Assembly (NCBI GenBank): GCA_019671135.1
Contig: JAHRHY010000004.1
Coordinates: forward strand, 434,001 to 498,000
From: Linnemannia hyalina
Lineage: Eukaryota > Mortierellomycota > Mortierellomycetes > Mortierellales > Mortierellaceae
Reading direction: 5' to 3'
DNA: 64,000 nucleotides
Shown: positions 33,576 through 44,854 of the stretch, one piece after another
Layout: every line of letters starts with the position of its first letter
Position numbering within the stretch: position 1 is the stretch's first letter
Notes under the pieces: generated by a model
Databases searched by the model: none
What the model was told of the DNA's origin: nothing
Seen by the model: only the letters and a program-made list of their open reading frames with translations
Made by a program: the position numbers and the translations under genes

Positions 33576-35764
33576 TTATTCCCTCCGTCTCTTACCCTCC
33601 TGAGTAGAGGAAATATCCAACCCTGTCCTCTTCTTAGAATCCGCCTTATTGAAATCATCCAGTCCAAAGATATCAGCATCCTTCTCGAACGCCACAGGAC
33701 CATCTCTCTGCATGTTACGACCACCCTCCGTGCCACGGAAGCCCTTCCCGCTAATACCAGCACTACCGAACCGGTCGGACTCCAAGGCACGCGAGATATC
33801 GTCCTCGTTGGCAACATCGTCACCACCCTCACCTCCGGACCGCTTGGGCCTGTAGACGCTCGATCCGGTATGTGTGAACATGGGCTTGTCGTAGACGCTG
33901 TAGGCCTCGTCGTCCTTGAATCCAGAGTTGAGTCCTGAGGTTTGACCAAACAGACGGGCGTCGTACAGGCTGTCCTTGCTCTGTGTTGGTTTAGCCAATC
34001 CCAGTGCTACCTTTTCTGAGATATCTCTGCCCTCCGACCTACAAAAGAAAATAAAGAAAAAAAAAAAGACATTAGCAACTGGGGTCATAAACGTGGACGA
34101 AATAGACATTGCAATTAACTTGTTCCGGAGCAAAGTGTTACCTGGCCATGATCTTGGCTTTCTGCTCAGAACCCATACGCGACATGCGCAAGTCCTTCTC
34201 ACGCTCCTGCTGCCTCTCCTTGCGAAGCGCATCACGCTCACGGGCTGCCCTCTGCTTCGCTTCATCATCATCCGAGTCCTCATCCGATCCGGATTCGGAT
34301 CCAGATTCCTGCTGCCGACCACGACCAGAGTCCTGTACAGCAGCTCCTGAAGTCGACGAAGACACAATACCAGCTCTCTCATCACGGGCACGCTGAGCAA
34401 GGGCACGCAAGTTCTGCTCCTTGGACTCCTTCTCCTTCTGAGCAACCTTCTGCTGCATCAAAGCTCTCTGACGGACCTCATCCTGAGCATGGCGAGTCGC
34501 CAGAGCCAGAGCCTCAGACAACTTTGCAAAGTTATTGTTGATCTGAACATCCTGCAATCCACGTCCATCGGCCGCCAGACGCTTGTCCAGAGGAATAGTG
34601 TAACCCTTGGCGTTCTTCCAGTTCGAGATGCAGGGTGGGATGACCCAGTCGGCCTGCTCCTTGGCCGTGACTTTGCGGGGAGGGGAGTGAAGAACTGGGG
34701 GTGGAGGGGAAGGTGGGCCACGGGGCACCTTTTTGTGATGATGTTTGGGTGGCTCCATGGGGTCGACAGGCATCTCAACCATCCTGATGACTCTTTGGTT
34801 GACTCCTTCGGCCGATGCTGCTTGGTTGGCGGGTGTGTAGCGAATATATGTCGGTGCTCCAGGCTTATTGTTCGATACCACACTCTTTGGCTGAGCAGCC
34901 GTAATCTTGGCTGAAAGAGATAATTATAAAAATATCAAAGGGGCGTGTCAGTAATTCAGTCTTGAAATGCGGAATATCAAGAACATGTCACATATGGCAA
35001 AGGCATGACAAACAAGCAGGAAGGACTTACACTTTGAGATCTTCTCCAGCGCAGCCCTGGTGCGGTCTGCTGTCTCCTGAACTTCTTCCTCATTGGGGCG
35101 GCTCAACGAGATGTCTCCGACATCAGCACGCTCGTGCAATGGCACCAAATCCTTGAACTGCGCCTGAACAATCTGATTTGATCCATGTCCACGCTTGGCG
35201 ATGGCATCATAGGCCACATTTCCTTGCGCATCAACCTGCAGCGCAATTGTCGATCCCGCCTTTGACGTTGACTATTGTGATTTGATTCACGACCATATAA
35301 AAAAGACTATTGTTAGAAAAATTACCATGGCAAATGGATGCAAGGCCGAGCAGCTAAAGAAAGAGGCAAAATGAATGATGCAGGTTTAAGGAGGCGTGTG
35401 TGCGTTGCTTTTACCTTCTTCTTGCGTCCCATGTCCAGAGGGTATTGAGCGGTGTGGCACTCTGGGTATGCACCTCCATCACCAAAGTCTTCAGGCTTCT
35501 TGGGCTTCCATCCTGTGCGCTGGCCGTAAGGAGGGATGCGGATTGTGGGGGCGACGATGTTGCTGTATTGGTGTTGTTGTTCGTATTCCTGAGCTGGATG
35601 CTGGTGCACCGGTGCTGGCAACAAACTATTAGGGGAGAGTGAGGTTGAAGTGTTGGCTGTAGGTGAGCGGGCTGAGCTGTTTGTTTGATTCACAGAGAAT
35701 AAAGGAAAACTGTGTGACATGTGTAGGGCGTAAGGTAACGTGCTTACCCAGAGAGAGACGACAT
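33576..35764 (-). CDS. SNW1/PRP45: SNW/SKIP-domain pre-mRNA processing protein (Prp45/SNW1)
   Basis: Five exons: 35764-35748, 35625-35415, 35271-35031, 34910-34142 and 34038-33576; every junction closes in phase, 566 residues, the normal size. The first exon is only 17 nt (MSSLSG). The start of exon 2 has alternative in-frame acceptors; I chose TAATAG at 35626 because it yields MSSLSGLLPAPVH, the usual N-terminus. The SNW domain includes RIPPYGQRTGWKP, GDGGAYPECHTAQYPLDMG, QVDAQGNVAYDAIAKRG and IPPCISNWKNAKGYTIPLD; a long Lys/Arg/Glu helical region follows. It is a spliceosome activation factor (NineTeen/Bact complexes) and transcription co-regulator in the nucleus. It converges with the SNF5 gene, 178 bp apart. 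Confidence 0.95.
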
Positions 35765-36265
35765 GGATGGGTAGAAGTAGTTGCTTGAAGGAAGAAGAGG
35801 AAGGAAAGGTAAGTGGAGTGAATCAAAGAGTGGGTTTATAGAAAGAGAGGAAGGATGGTTGGACAAAGCGGTGATGTGGACAAATGAGAAGGGACATAAG
35901 ATCTGTCCTCACAAAAAAATTTAATAATATCTTTCCGAGACTAATTGATGTCACCGAAGAAAATTCAATCGCATGAGAGACACGATTGAATGGACATGTC
36001 GAGAGGCACACACGCGTTCCTTGTACGCAAGCTGGGAGTCTCTCTTTCTGCTGGACTGGCAAATTGGGAGGGAGCGAGAAGGGTTGAAGGGTGTCCAGGG
36101 ACACCAGGCGTTCTTTTCTTTCTCTTCTTTTTCTCTTTACTTTCCATCCTTCTCAACCAAACGCGTCCATCCCTTCCTCTTCTTACTCCTCCTTCTGTGC
36201 ACTTCACACCCTTATCACACTCACCCACACATTCCTCTTTTTCACACACAACTCTTTCACACATA

Positions 36266-37459
36266 ATGTCTGGACTCAAGCCCGGCGAGGTCAATCTCGG
36301 TGTAAGTTACTCGTTCACCTTCTTGTGGCGTTGATGCTACGCCATGCCACGCCATGCTATGCCCTCGGTCCAGCAACTGTCAAACCGTCATACTCAATAA
36401 CACACATTTTACCTGAACATAATAGACATCGATTATGGCGGTCGAGTTTGCGCATGGAGTCATTATCGGAGCCGATTCTCGCACGACCACAGGATCCTAT
36501 ATCGCCAACCGTGTCACAGACAAGCTGACTGAGGTCCACGATACAATCTACTGCTGTCGATCAGGAAGTGCGGCCGATACCCAGGCCGTCGCCGATATCG
36601 TGCATTACTACCTCCAGATGTACTCGTACGTGTTTCTTTTCTGAGTGAATCTATTATATCTGTCGCGATTAGTTTCCGAAGAACAGCGCAGATAATATCA
36701 AGACGCAACGCTGTGCGTTTCGAGGAACACCTGGTCAATGACAGGAAGTAGCGGCTCATTGGATCCAGGCACTGTCATTAACCTTACTCAACACCCACTT
36801 CTATCACTCAATTCAACGATATGAAAATAGTGTCCAGAACGGAAAGCCAACGGTCCCATTGGCAGCATCATTGTTCCAGGAATTGTGCTATCAGAACAAG
36901 GACGGCCTGAGCGCCGGAATCATTGTCGGCGGTTGGGACAAGGAAAACGGTGGCAGTGTCTGGAATGTCCCTCTCGGTGGATCCCTCCACCGTCAGCCCT
37001 TTGCCATTGGAGGAAGTGGTTCGACATACATCTACGGTTACTGTGATGCCACCTACCGCGATGGCATGAACCAGGAGGAGTGCATCGAGTTTGTCAAGAA
37101 CTGTACGTTTTTCTCTCGTACTTTTTATCGCTTCTTGGATTCTGTTGCTCTGGCAATCACTTTGGTCGTTTTTGAGAACAAGGAGCTAACATCTCATTTT
37201 GCGTTTACCTTTCATATAGCATTGGCACTGGCAATGTCGCGTGATGGTTCATCTGGAGGTGTCATCCGTATGGCCGTTATCACAGAGAAGGGTGTCGAGA
37301 GAATCTTTGTTCCCGGCGACAAGCTCCCAGGTATGTTGTTGGTTTCTTGCACGCGCTCGTGGATATTTGCGACTCATTTTTGTTTCCTTGTCCATTTTGA
37401 TACTAATCGTCTTTCACTCTCTCGTATGCCCTATGTTTCTAGTCCACTGGCAGGGTTAA
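36266..37459 (+). CDS. PRE3: 20S proteasome subunit beta-1 (Pre3/PSMB6)
   Basis: Five exons: 36266-36301, 36426-36625, 36831-37102, 37220-37330 and 37443-37459; 211 residues with all phases consistent. Exon 1 encodes a 12-residue propeptide ending in Gly; exon 2 begins [20 protein letters not shown], so self-cleavage gives the catalytic N-terminal Thr. Asp17 and Lys33 equivalents (GADSRT, DKLTEV) and [35 protein letters not shown] and [20 protein letters not shown] are diagnostic for beta-1, the caspase-like site of the proteasome core. The last exon codes for only VHWQG. Housekeeping gene, apparently intact. Confidence 0.96.
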
Positions 37460-37639
37460 ATACAATCTCCAACAAACGCCAACAAACGACCATCCAATAC
37501 AACACCAAGTACCAAAGCACCAGGATGATCTGTACAGCAATTGGAGGAGATTCGTCACAAGGAGCTGTTTTATCGACTTGAAGCCCCGTTTATTCTCTTT
37601 GAAATAAAAACGTCAACACCATATTTGAAAGAAAGACAA

Positions 37640-38110
37640 GAATAGGCGCGACGGATTAAGGATGAACACCAGCATGTGCGATACATGGCAGTATATGAAC
37701 CAAATCTACGCGACAGACATCGAATCCGTCAATTTTTTTTTTCTTCGTGAGACCTTTTTTACCTCTTGTTTGAACAACAGGAGCCATTCCATTCACGGCA
37801 CAAAGGGGGAATGAGACGATTTTCAAGGTAGTAGTTAAAAGGATGTTGCTGTTGAATGCCCTGAGGTGAGCATAGATCTTGACTCTGCCGCCGTCTTGCC
37901 TCACATTGAATCTCATACCTGTAAGGAAGTAGAGCAATAACGAGATATAATTTAACGCGCGTCAATTGAGAGCTTTCTCGGTCACAAATGAGAGAATATA
38001 TGTGAGGAGTAAAGAGTACAAGGGGAGACTTACCATGTCCTTGTCGAGATGGAAAAAAAAAGCTGCTTGTGCAGGTTAGGGTCGAATGCGTACACGAACT
38101 GGGCCGAGTG
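37640..38110 (-). pseudogene. Decayed DUF4097-like membrane-protein gene fragment
   Basis: At about 38110-38034 the minus strand encodes VCKVINFHSAQFVYAFDPNL then, after a one-base shift at a run of nine T, FHLDKDM|GTAAGT. This matches exon 3 of the intact gene at 44855-46839 (VCSVNDSDSVTLQYSFHPD ... FHLDHDT|GTAAGT). After an ACAG acceptor near 37930 comes NVRQDGGRVKIYAHLRAFNS and a stop-ridden tail; the sequence around 37690-37790 is also similar to 44600-44720. First and last exons are missing. It is a broken paralogue. Confidence 0.6.
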
Positions 38111-39030
38111 GAAGTTTATCACCTTGCACACAAACGGCGACGGGAAACCACTCAACATTCTTGCCTACATCTGACACATACGCGAGAGAACAACCATAAC
38201 GCCAAGATGTGTGTGCTTGGCGAAAGTTGTAAATATTTCAAGCCTAGGTGACTGGATGCACTGTGTACGATCAGTTCCACACGAAAAGACTTTTTACCAC
38301 GGTGGTGAATTCTTTCACATCTTTCATACACATGCAATAAGTACGTTGTTGAGGACGATCGAGCAGCATCCGCACTTGTTGTCGTCATTGTCCGACAACA
38401 ACAAAGAGCCGCACCTCATCCATCAACAGAAAATAAAAATCGACAGACGGAGTCCCCACCTTTATTATTCTTTCATTGCCAATTTCACCTGATAGCATCA
38501 TCCTTTTCTCTTTTTTTCTCCATCCTTTCCCTCTATTTGTCTCCCACAACAACAGCAAGTACAGCGCCATGAGGCTGTAATCTAATGTGCTGTGCTGTGA
38601 TGAACAAAGTATCTCATTCCTGGCGTCAGTTTCCAGGCTACTTCTCTGCCCACGTTTTTTTGTTCTCCGTCTTGCGAGGCAGGACAAGCGACAAAAAGAA
38701 AAAACAAGACCTCCCTCCCTTCTCTGTGTGCTACCCGACCATGGTTGACTTGAGTGTGAGCACTCAGATTTAATTTTTGCCACCGTTTTTTCCCCTCTTG
38801 TTGCTACTGCTGTTGTTAATGATAGGGAGAATGACAATGACCCTCTCTCTTCTCCTTATTCCCTTTCACTTTCTCCACTCCTTCGCTCCTCTTCCATCTC
38901 CTCCCTCCCTGCACCACCTGCCCCTTTTCTTCCTCCACTCTCAACCCCTTTTTCTTACATCCTCTGCTTTGACACCACCTCACCTCCTTCGTTCTTCTCC
39001 CTCTCGGCCTCCACTCAAGCCTTCCTCGCC
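38111..39030. other. Promoter region of the F-box gene, no gene seen
   Basis: Short interrupted frames only; strongly CT-rich in the last 250 bases before the ATG at 39031. Confidence 0.5.
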
Positions 39031-41223
39031 ATGAAGCTGAATTTCCTCGACATTCCCGAGCTAGTGGCTCACCTGGCCCCATACCTCAGCCCTGCCGACC
39101 TCCTTTCCTGCGTCCAGCTCAACAGCACATGGAATAAAACCTTCATCCCCGTCCTCTGGCGATCCATCGACGACTCGGCTCAATCCTGGGGCTACATTCT
39201 CCATCAAATCACCGACCCACGTCCACAACCGCCACCCCCAGCAGCAATTAGTGCAGTAACAGTAGAAACAACGGCAACCGCACCAGGCAGCTCTCCCTTT
39301 CGTAGGCGTTCCTTCGATACTCACAAGTCCTGCGTTCGCGACTCGGATCTCATCAAGGACCGAGACTGGCTGTTCGCCATCTTTGAGAAGTACGGTCACC
39401 ACATCCGAGAACTCAAGATCAACCATACTCTGGTTCTCGAGGCGGCCAGTCGAAAGGAGACCTGCACCAGTTTGCACACGTTGGTTCTCGACTTGAATCT
39501 GAATGCAGAAGGGCTGTGTTTGGAGTACCTGCCTCTCCCTCCCGCTCCACCTCAACGGCCTCAGCTACCTATCGTTCCTGGACTCGGTGTCATGGTTGGT
39601 ACTCCTGGCTTGGACGCTAATTCCGCTGTTATACCAGTTGCTCACGCTAGAGGATTCGGGATCGCGCCTGCTATTACACTTGCTGGCACTGGCACATTTG
39701 GCGTTGGTCCCGCCTTGCAAGCTCCAGGACCCTATCAAGAACCCGACGTTGAACTCTCCAAGCCATTGTTTCCTGGCCACCTAAAGCTGGCCGACTTTAA
39801 GACAACAACGCTCCATGGTAACGCCACCCCCGAGTCGAAGAGGGCAAGTTTGGAGCATATCTGGACTCTCACCCAACATACCTGGCATCTCATCCGGGTC
39901 AACCCAGGACTACTGCGTCTTGACACCTCTGAATGCCTGCAGCAGGGTGACAGGATATCAGCAGACTTCGTTGTTGCAACCCTCCGACTACTAAAGCACC
40001 TCAAGGACCTCGATGTCAATGACTACATGTTTGGGCGCGTCGAATTTTGGAAGTTGTGGGATGCGCTTCCAGCTGAGATCGAGTCCCTCTCGTTCAAGAG
40101 TTCCATCTCGCCGGCTGTCTTTCCCCTGCCTGAGCCACTGCCAGTGGCCAACATGAGCCTGAAGGTCTTACTGGCTGGAGGAGTAACTACTGTCAATGGA
40201 CTGCTCACGCTGCTTGGCATCTTCCCCAACCTGACGCAGCTTAGAGTGAAGGAGGTTGAGGAGAACCCGAGATATACGTCGAGTCCAAACTACACCCCGC
40301 TACCGCCAGCACCGTTTGGTGGGCAGTCTCTCAGGAAACTCGAAGGCATCGTGCAGGACTGGTACACTGTCTTTCGTTATATCCCAAGCATTGTGGTGTG
40401 GGAGATTGGGAACGAGTGTCTCCGAGAGGATGTGGCGTTGCTTTTGAAGGAATGTTGTTTAAACTTGGAAACGCTCAGAACCTTTCCGCCTTGGTTCATC
40501 GACAGGAGTTATATTTCAGGAACACAGGGCAACGACCCAACCAACCAGTTCCTGATCACCCACCGCCACCTCCGCGAGTTTGACAGCATCAAGAATTTTA
40601 TCAAGGTTGACGAGATGCTGAGGGAGCCATGGACCTGCGTGGGACTGGAGTGGTTGACTTGCAGGATTGTAGGGTTGGATCGATTGACCCCTGTGGAGGA
40701 AGAAACGGTGGCACGCATCATGGCGCTTGGACACTCGGCTGACCTGTCAGAGGAGGAAACGGGAGTGGTCGAAAAGTTCAACAGATGTCGCGCACAGCAC
40801 CATGGAGTCTACGATCAGCTGGCCAGTCTGACGCGCCTCAAGCATTTGGATCTCGGGTACGAGAACCGGAACCCGTGGACGTTCAAGGGAGAATATTATT
40901 TGGGCGAGGATGGAAAGTACTACCTGGAATACGAACCGCCGGTGTTTGATACTTTGGAGCTAACGCTCGAGTCTGGGCTGGGTCGACTGGGGGAATTGAG
41001 GAACCTGGAGCTGTTTGGATTCGAATGCCTCAACCACAAAATTGGCAAAACCGAGATGGACTGGATGGCGAAGAGCTGGCCAAAGTTGAACCTGATGTAT
41101 GGCCTGGATTATGAGCGATTGTGCAGTATTGAGCATGACAAGAAAAGGGTGGCGTTGAGGGAGTACTTTACAAAGTTGCGACCCGACGTTGTTCACGATA
41201 GTTTATTCCACGACGACTTCTAG
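39031..41223 (+). CDS. F-box/LRR-type protein
   Basis: A single uninterrupted frame of 730 residues starting in the good context CTCGCCATGAAG. The N-terminus NFLDIPELVAHLAPYLSPAD, LLSCVQLNSTWNKTFIPVLW is an F-box-like helix bundle of the type common in Mortierella-related fungi. The rest has degenerate leucine-rich segments (LKINHTLVLEAASRKETC, LKHLKDLDVNDYMFGRVEFW, LGRLGELRNLELFGFECLNH) that would form a curved solenoid. F-box proteins act as substrate receptors for SCF ubiquitin ligases; the substrate cannot be read from the sequence. A proline/glycine-rich loop sits near residues 165-230. A T24-type homopolymer follows the stop. Confidence 0.85.
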   Translation: MKLNFLDIPELVAHLAPYLSPADLLSCVQLNSTWNKTFIPVLWRSIDDSAQSWGYILHQITDPRPQPPPPAAISAVTVETTATAPGSSPFRRRSFDTHKSCVRDSDLIKDRDWLFAIFEKYGHHIRELKINHTLVLEAASRKETCTSLHTLVLDLNLNAEGLCLEYLPLPPAPPQRPQLPIVPGLGVMVGTPGLDANSAVIPVAHARGFGIAPAITLAGTGTFGVGPALQAPGPYQEPDVELSKPLFPGHLKLADFKTTTLHGNATPESKRASLEHIWTLTQHTWHLIRVNPGLLRLDTSECLQQGDRISADFVVATLRLLKHLKDLDVNDYMFGRVEFWKLWDALPAEIESLSFKSSISPAVFPLPEPLPVANMSLKVLLAGGVTTVNGLLTLLGIFPNLTQLRVKEVEENPRYTSSPNYTPLPPAPFGGQSLRKLEGIVQDWYTVFRYIPSIVVWEIGNECLREDVALLLKECCLNLETLRTFPPWFIDRSYISGTQGNDPTNQFLITHRHLREFDSIKNFIKVDEMLREPWTCVGLEWLTCRIVGLDRLTPVEEETVARIMALGHSADLSEEETGVVEKFNRCRAQHHGVYDQLASLTRLKHLDLGYENRNPWTFKGEYYLGEDGKYYLEYEPPVFDTLELTLESGLGRLGELRNLELFGFECLNHKIGKTEMDWMAKSWPKLNLMYGLDYERLCSIEHDKKRVALREYFTKLRPDVVHDSLFHDDF

Positions 41224-41684
41224 CTTGTCTGTCAGTTTTTTTTTTTTTTTTTTTTTTTTTTTTGCACCCTTTGCTTTCCAGATTCTCGTCGCGCATCTAT
41301 GCTTGCTTCATCACTTCTTTTCCTGGCTCGGTATCTTACTACAAAATCCCAAGTGCCTTCTAGCTTACTCAATTTATCAAACTCCCTTCCACCATCTCAC
41401 TTATTTTACCCCCAGCGCAACGTAAAGATAATCAGCGTACTGGGCAGTCTTTTTAATACGATATGCGTGGACTGCTTTGTATCGGTGAAGAGAATATATG
41501 TGTTGGCTTAGAATGAAAGAGAAAAAGAGAGGATTTCTTGTGATGGGGGAGTATGGGTGAAAACGAGACACGGTAATCAATATGATGGATCGCATCGATC
41601 AGCGACTGAGACGAAGGTTTCTGCTGATTGCTTTGGTACAGCATGGTAAGTTGTGGAGCGGTGTGGATCTTTTATTGAATGTGC
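41224..41684. other. Intergenic with long T homopolymer
   Basis: A run of about 25 T at 41237-41262 lies just after the F-box gene stop. The rest is the common 3' flank of the F-box gene and the peptide gene. No gene seen. Confidence 0.5.
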
Positions 41685-41909
41685 TCATTGGACACACCTG
41701 TGACCATAAAAGAGGCAAACAAACTTGCCACCACAAGCTGCTCTACAATCGTCAGTGGTGTTGCAACCAACCGAGCAGGTTTGTCTCTTGTCTAATTCGG
41801 TTGCAGCCGCGGACAGGTCTCCGTTATCGACGGGCTTGGGCACGGCAATGGCATTGGCGACAGAAGCAGCCAGAGCGACGAGGAGCATGCTTGGGATGAG
41901 GAACTTCAT
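41685..41909 (-). CDS. Small secreted cysteine-rich peptide with Kex2 site
   Basis: A 74-residue precursor. Residues 1-20 are a signal peptide (MKFLIPSMLLVALAASVANA), followed by a short propeptide ending in DKR, a Kex2 processing site. The mature peptide of about 32 residues has six cysteines spaced C-x3-C-x5-C-x3-C-x5-C-x6-C, a knottin/defensin-like pattern. A GTAAGA donor near 42014 and a TCAATAG acceptor just before the ATG indicate an intron in the 5' leader. Similar precursors in fungi act as antimicrobial or host-directed secreted peptides; which applies here is unknown. A related, damaged copy lies at 43245-43478 on the same strand with the same leader intron. Confidence 0.75.
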   Translation of the reverse strand: MKFLIPSMLLVALAASVANAIAVPKPVDNGDLSAAATELDKRQTCSVGCNTTDDCRAACGGKFVCLFYGHRCVQ

Positions 41910-43244
41910 GCTATTGATACCAATAGAAATAATGGGTGGTTAGTCCTTCTGTTTTGTATGTTTGAGCAGCGCATTACTGTAGCGTATAACATGCAAGCAA
42001 CGATTGATTCTTACGTTGTTGTAGTGTATGCGAGTATGTGTGACACAGGAGAGAGGGTGTAGATCGAGTGCTGGTGGGAGTGTATAAAGGGACGAAAGAG
42101 GACTGTGATGGGTGATGATGATAAGACGGTAGAAGGATCCTCAGGTTCCTTTTATACCCGTCTCATTTCTATCCGCTTCACATTTTCACACACGAGTATC
42201 CCTGGTATCGGTCCTGTAGTATATTGCTTCTGTATGCACAAGAACAGAACCAGTTCGTCTAAAGTAAACAAAAATAGGGTATGGGGCCTCCAACTTCCTC
42301 CATCCAGCTGTCCCTTCACCGCCTTCTTTCACCTCCTCCTCTTCTAATCGATTGTACCAGGTTGCATGTACCATATACCATGTAATAAATGTACCATGCA
42401 CCATGTACCATGGACATCCTGTAATTACTTTCACTGTACGTATCGCGTCATTCTGTTACCCTGAACCTATCTTTTCTCGACGTTGTTCCCTTGTGCGTTA
42501 TCAGATCCCTTGATGTATCCCTTTCACGACCAAATACAGTTGGTTCGTCGCGTACGTTTTTTTTTGGGGGAGGGCTCTGAGAATCTTGGGACCTTGACAG
42601 TCACTTACGAAAGAAAGAGTGCTATGGTCTTTGCACTCCCTCCCATTTTGGGATCTCCCGGCCCTGTCTCCCATGATTGTGTAACGCTCTTGTCTTTGTC
42701 GTTCTGTTCGTCATTTTGTATTTTATGTTCCCACGTCCTTTCATTCCACCATCGCTTCCTGATCTGGTTCAGTATCCGTCATCTTGTGCTCTCCATTTGT
42801 CATATCCTTTTCCCACTATATCCCTCTGATCTTCCCAGCGCAACAAAGAAAGGAAAGGGAGGACCATGCATAAAAATTACGTATGTGTCAAGAAATCAAA
42901 GGGAGTCAGGGTGAAGAGAGAAAAGTGGCGACATCTCAGGCACACAACCTTAACACACGCGAACAAGTAGGGTTGAACAAAGTACGTGTATCAACTAATT
43001 GAACGTGATAGTCGTCAGGGATGTCAGCGCGCAATAAGCGAGAGCATGCGTGGGTCCCTCGTTCAATGCTACGTAGTCCAACCCCTATTGTGTTTCACAT
43101 TCACATTTTTGCCAAGAGGACCCTACTCAAGACACCCTGTTGCACATACACTTCCCCTCCATCGCCCAAAGAGACATAAGAATCGATTGGTCACCAAAGG
43201 CAAGAAAAAAATAATGGCGATGGTACCATACAGAACAAATCTAT
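41910..43244. other. Promoter of the peptide gene and unexplained sequence
   Basis: Leader intron and promoter of the peptide gene (to about 42170). At about 42360-42420 there is a cluster of ACCATG/ACCATA microrepeats. No coding sequence recognised. Confidence 0.45.
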
Positions 43245-43478
43245 TTAGTCTTTGCCCACCCCACCGAAACATCGATGGAGGACGCATTGATAGGTGCCGC
43301 CACACTTCGCTGTACAATCGTAGCTGGTGTTGCAATGAACTATACAGACTTTTCTCTTTTCCAGTCCTGTTGCGACCTTGGATAGATCACCATCGAGGGC
43401 ACGCTTGGACAAGTCAGTGGCACTTACGATTGCAGCTACCAGAGCAACGAGCGGCAATGTTGACGAGAGGATCTTAAT
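43245..43478 (-). pseudogene. Second Kex2-type cysteine-rich peptide gene with lost start codon
   Basis: Paralogue of 41685-41909: the same signal-peptide type (ILSSTLPLVALVAAIVSA), two dibasic sites (SKR, EKR) and six cysteines spaced C-x3-C-x5-C-x3-C-x5-C-x4-C, then a short extra tail. The leader intron is also kept (donor ACAACGTAAGAA at about 43597, acceptor TTCGTAG). At the position of the start codon, directly after the acceptor, the sequence is ATT (43478-43476) instead of ATG. The upstream frame stays open through the intron, so a product from retained intron is possible, but the signal peptide would then be internal. Called a pseudogene on the start loss only. Confidence 0.6.
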
Positions 43479-44854
43479 TCTACGAAAAATAAGAGAATGC
43501 AACGCGGTTTCATTACATTTCAACCTCCATTCTATTATGCCCTTGGACAATGCGCCAACCAATGCAACAACGTACAAGCAAACAGGGGTTCTTACGTTGT
43601 AGCAGTGTGTGGTGGGTGCTGGAGAGTTTGTGTTCGCTGGATAATGCGTATAGGTAAGATCAAAGAACTAATGTGGAAAATGATGAGAAGAGAGAGAAAA
43701 GTGGGTTGTTAGAGCGTCTTTAATACGTCCTCCATTTCTTGCTACTCTTCAATTCACCATGGACAGCGAGAGTAAAGAAAAAAAAAGATCTTACTGATGA
43801 ACGTGCGCAAGCAGGCACCCCTAAAATTAAAAATGTGGGCTGTGGGTGTTAATCCTTATCCCTCTTCTTGTTTGACTACCGTCCTTCACATTGTTACAAA
43901 AAGATGTGGTGGCTAGGCAGTGGCGGCGATGCCTTAGGTTAGCAGTCATATTCTTTAGTAGACATAGTATTAGTAGTGCGCCGAGCCCTCTTGTCTGCTC
44001 TTTGTCCTTTTACACATCACTTGGACGAGAGCAGTATTGACAAGAGTTTCGCTGGCACGCTGCAGTGTATCGTTTTGTGTGATTCTTTTAGGACACTATT
44101 GTCACTTCCCCTCCCCCCAACCTACAACCCCCTTCCCCCCCCCTCCGTACCAATTGAGGACCTAACAGCGGTCCTACAACTCTGGCCGTCGACCCTCTCC
44201 CCTGAGTAACAACATCGTTCCTCACCAACCCCTTGATTTTTTTTATCCACCGCTTTGATCCCTCTTTTTTTTTTAACTGCACCTACAGCCCTCTTTCTCT
44301 GTCTTAGCGTTCTCCACTTTTTTTTGTTTTCCTTGCATCATTTCTCACCATTTTTCCTGGATCTCTTGTCAGTGTTTGACTCATTGACGTTCACTCCGAG
44401 TGAAAAAAATAATGCTGCGCGCATGATCCGTTTCCGCTACTAGTCGTGAATGTCTGACAGCTCGACACCATTGACGCAACGTAACATCATTGGCTCGCCA
44501 GATCTACACCTAGTAATACTCATTCCACTCCTCCTTGATTTTTAGTTCCGGCTGCTTCTTATTTAGCTGGCGGTCACAAGAACGCGGAAAAAATATGTCC
44601 ATGGCGAGGTAGATCCTTACACGACAGACATCGATATTTTTTCAATCCTAAAAAACTCCTTTACTTCTTGTTTGGACTACTGGAACTATCGTCAGCACTA
44701 TAAAGGAGAAATAGGACCAACCAGGTCATTGGGATCGAGATACCAAAAGAAGCGAAAAAAAAGAGAAAGAGAAAGATACAATTCCAGTTCATTTGTTCTT
44801 CGATTTATCTATCCCTCTGGTCTGGTTCTGAGGTGGAAAAAACGTGCTTTATCG
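43479..44854. other. Peptide-gene promoter and a short paralogous relic
   Basis: 43479-43740 is the leader intron and promoter of the damaged peptide gene. 43740-44500 has poly-T and poly-C runs and no gene. 44600-44720 (minus strand) shares blocks such as GTCCAAACAAGAAGTAAA and ATCGATGTCTGTCG with 37690-37790, another piece of the DUF4097-like family. Confidence 0.45.

Noticed and set aside
35321..35365. Extra small exon in SNW1 between two acceptor/donor-like sites
   Set aside because: Skipping it joins MGRKKK directly to STSKAGSTIALQVDAQGN in phase, as in other SNW proteins.
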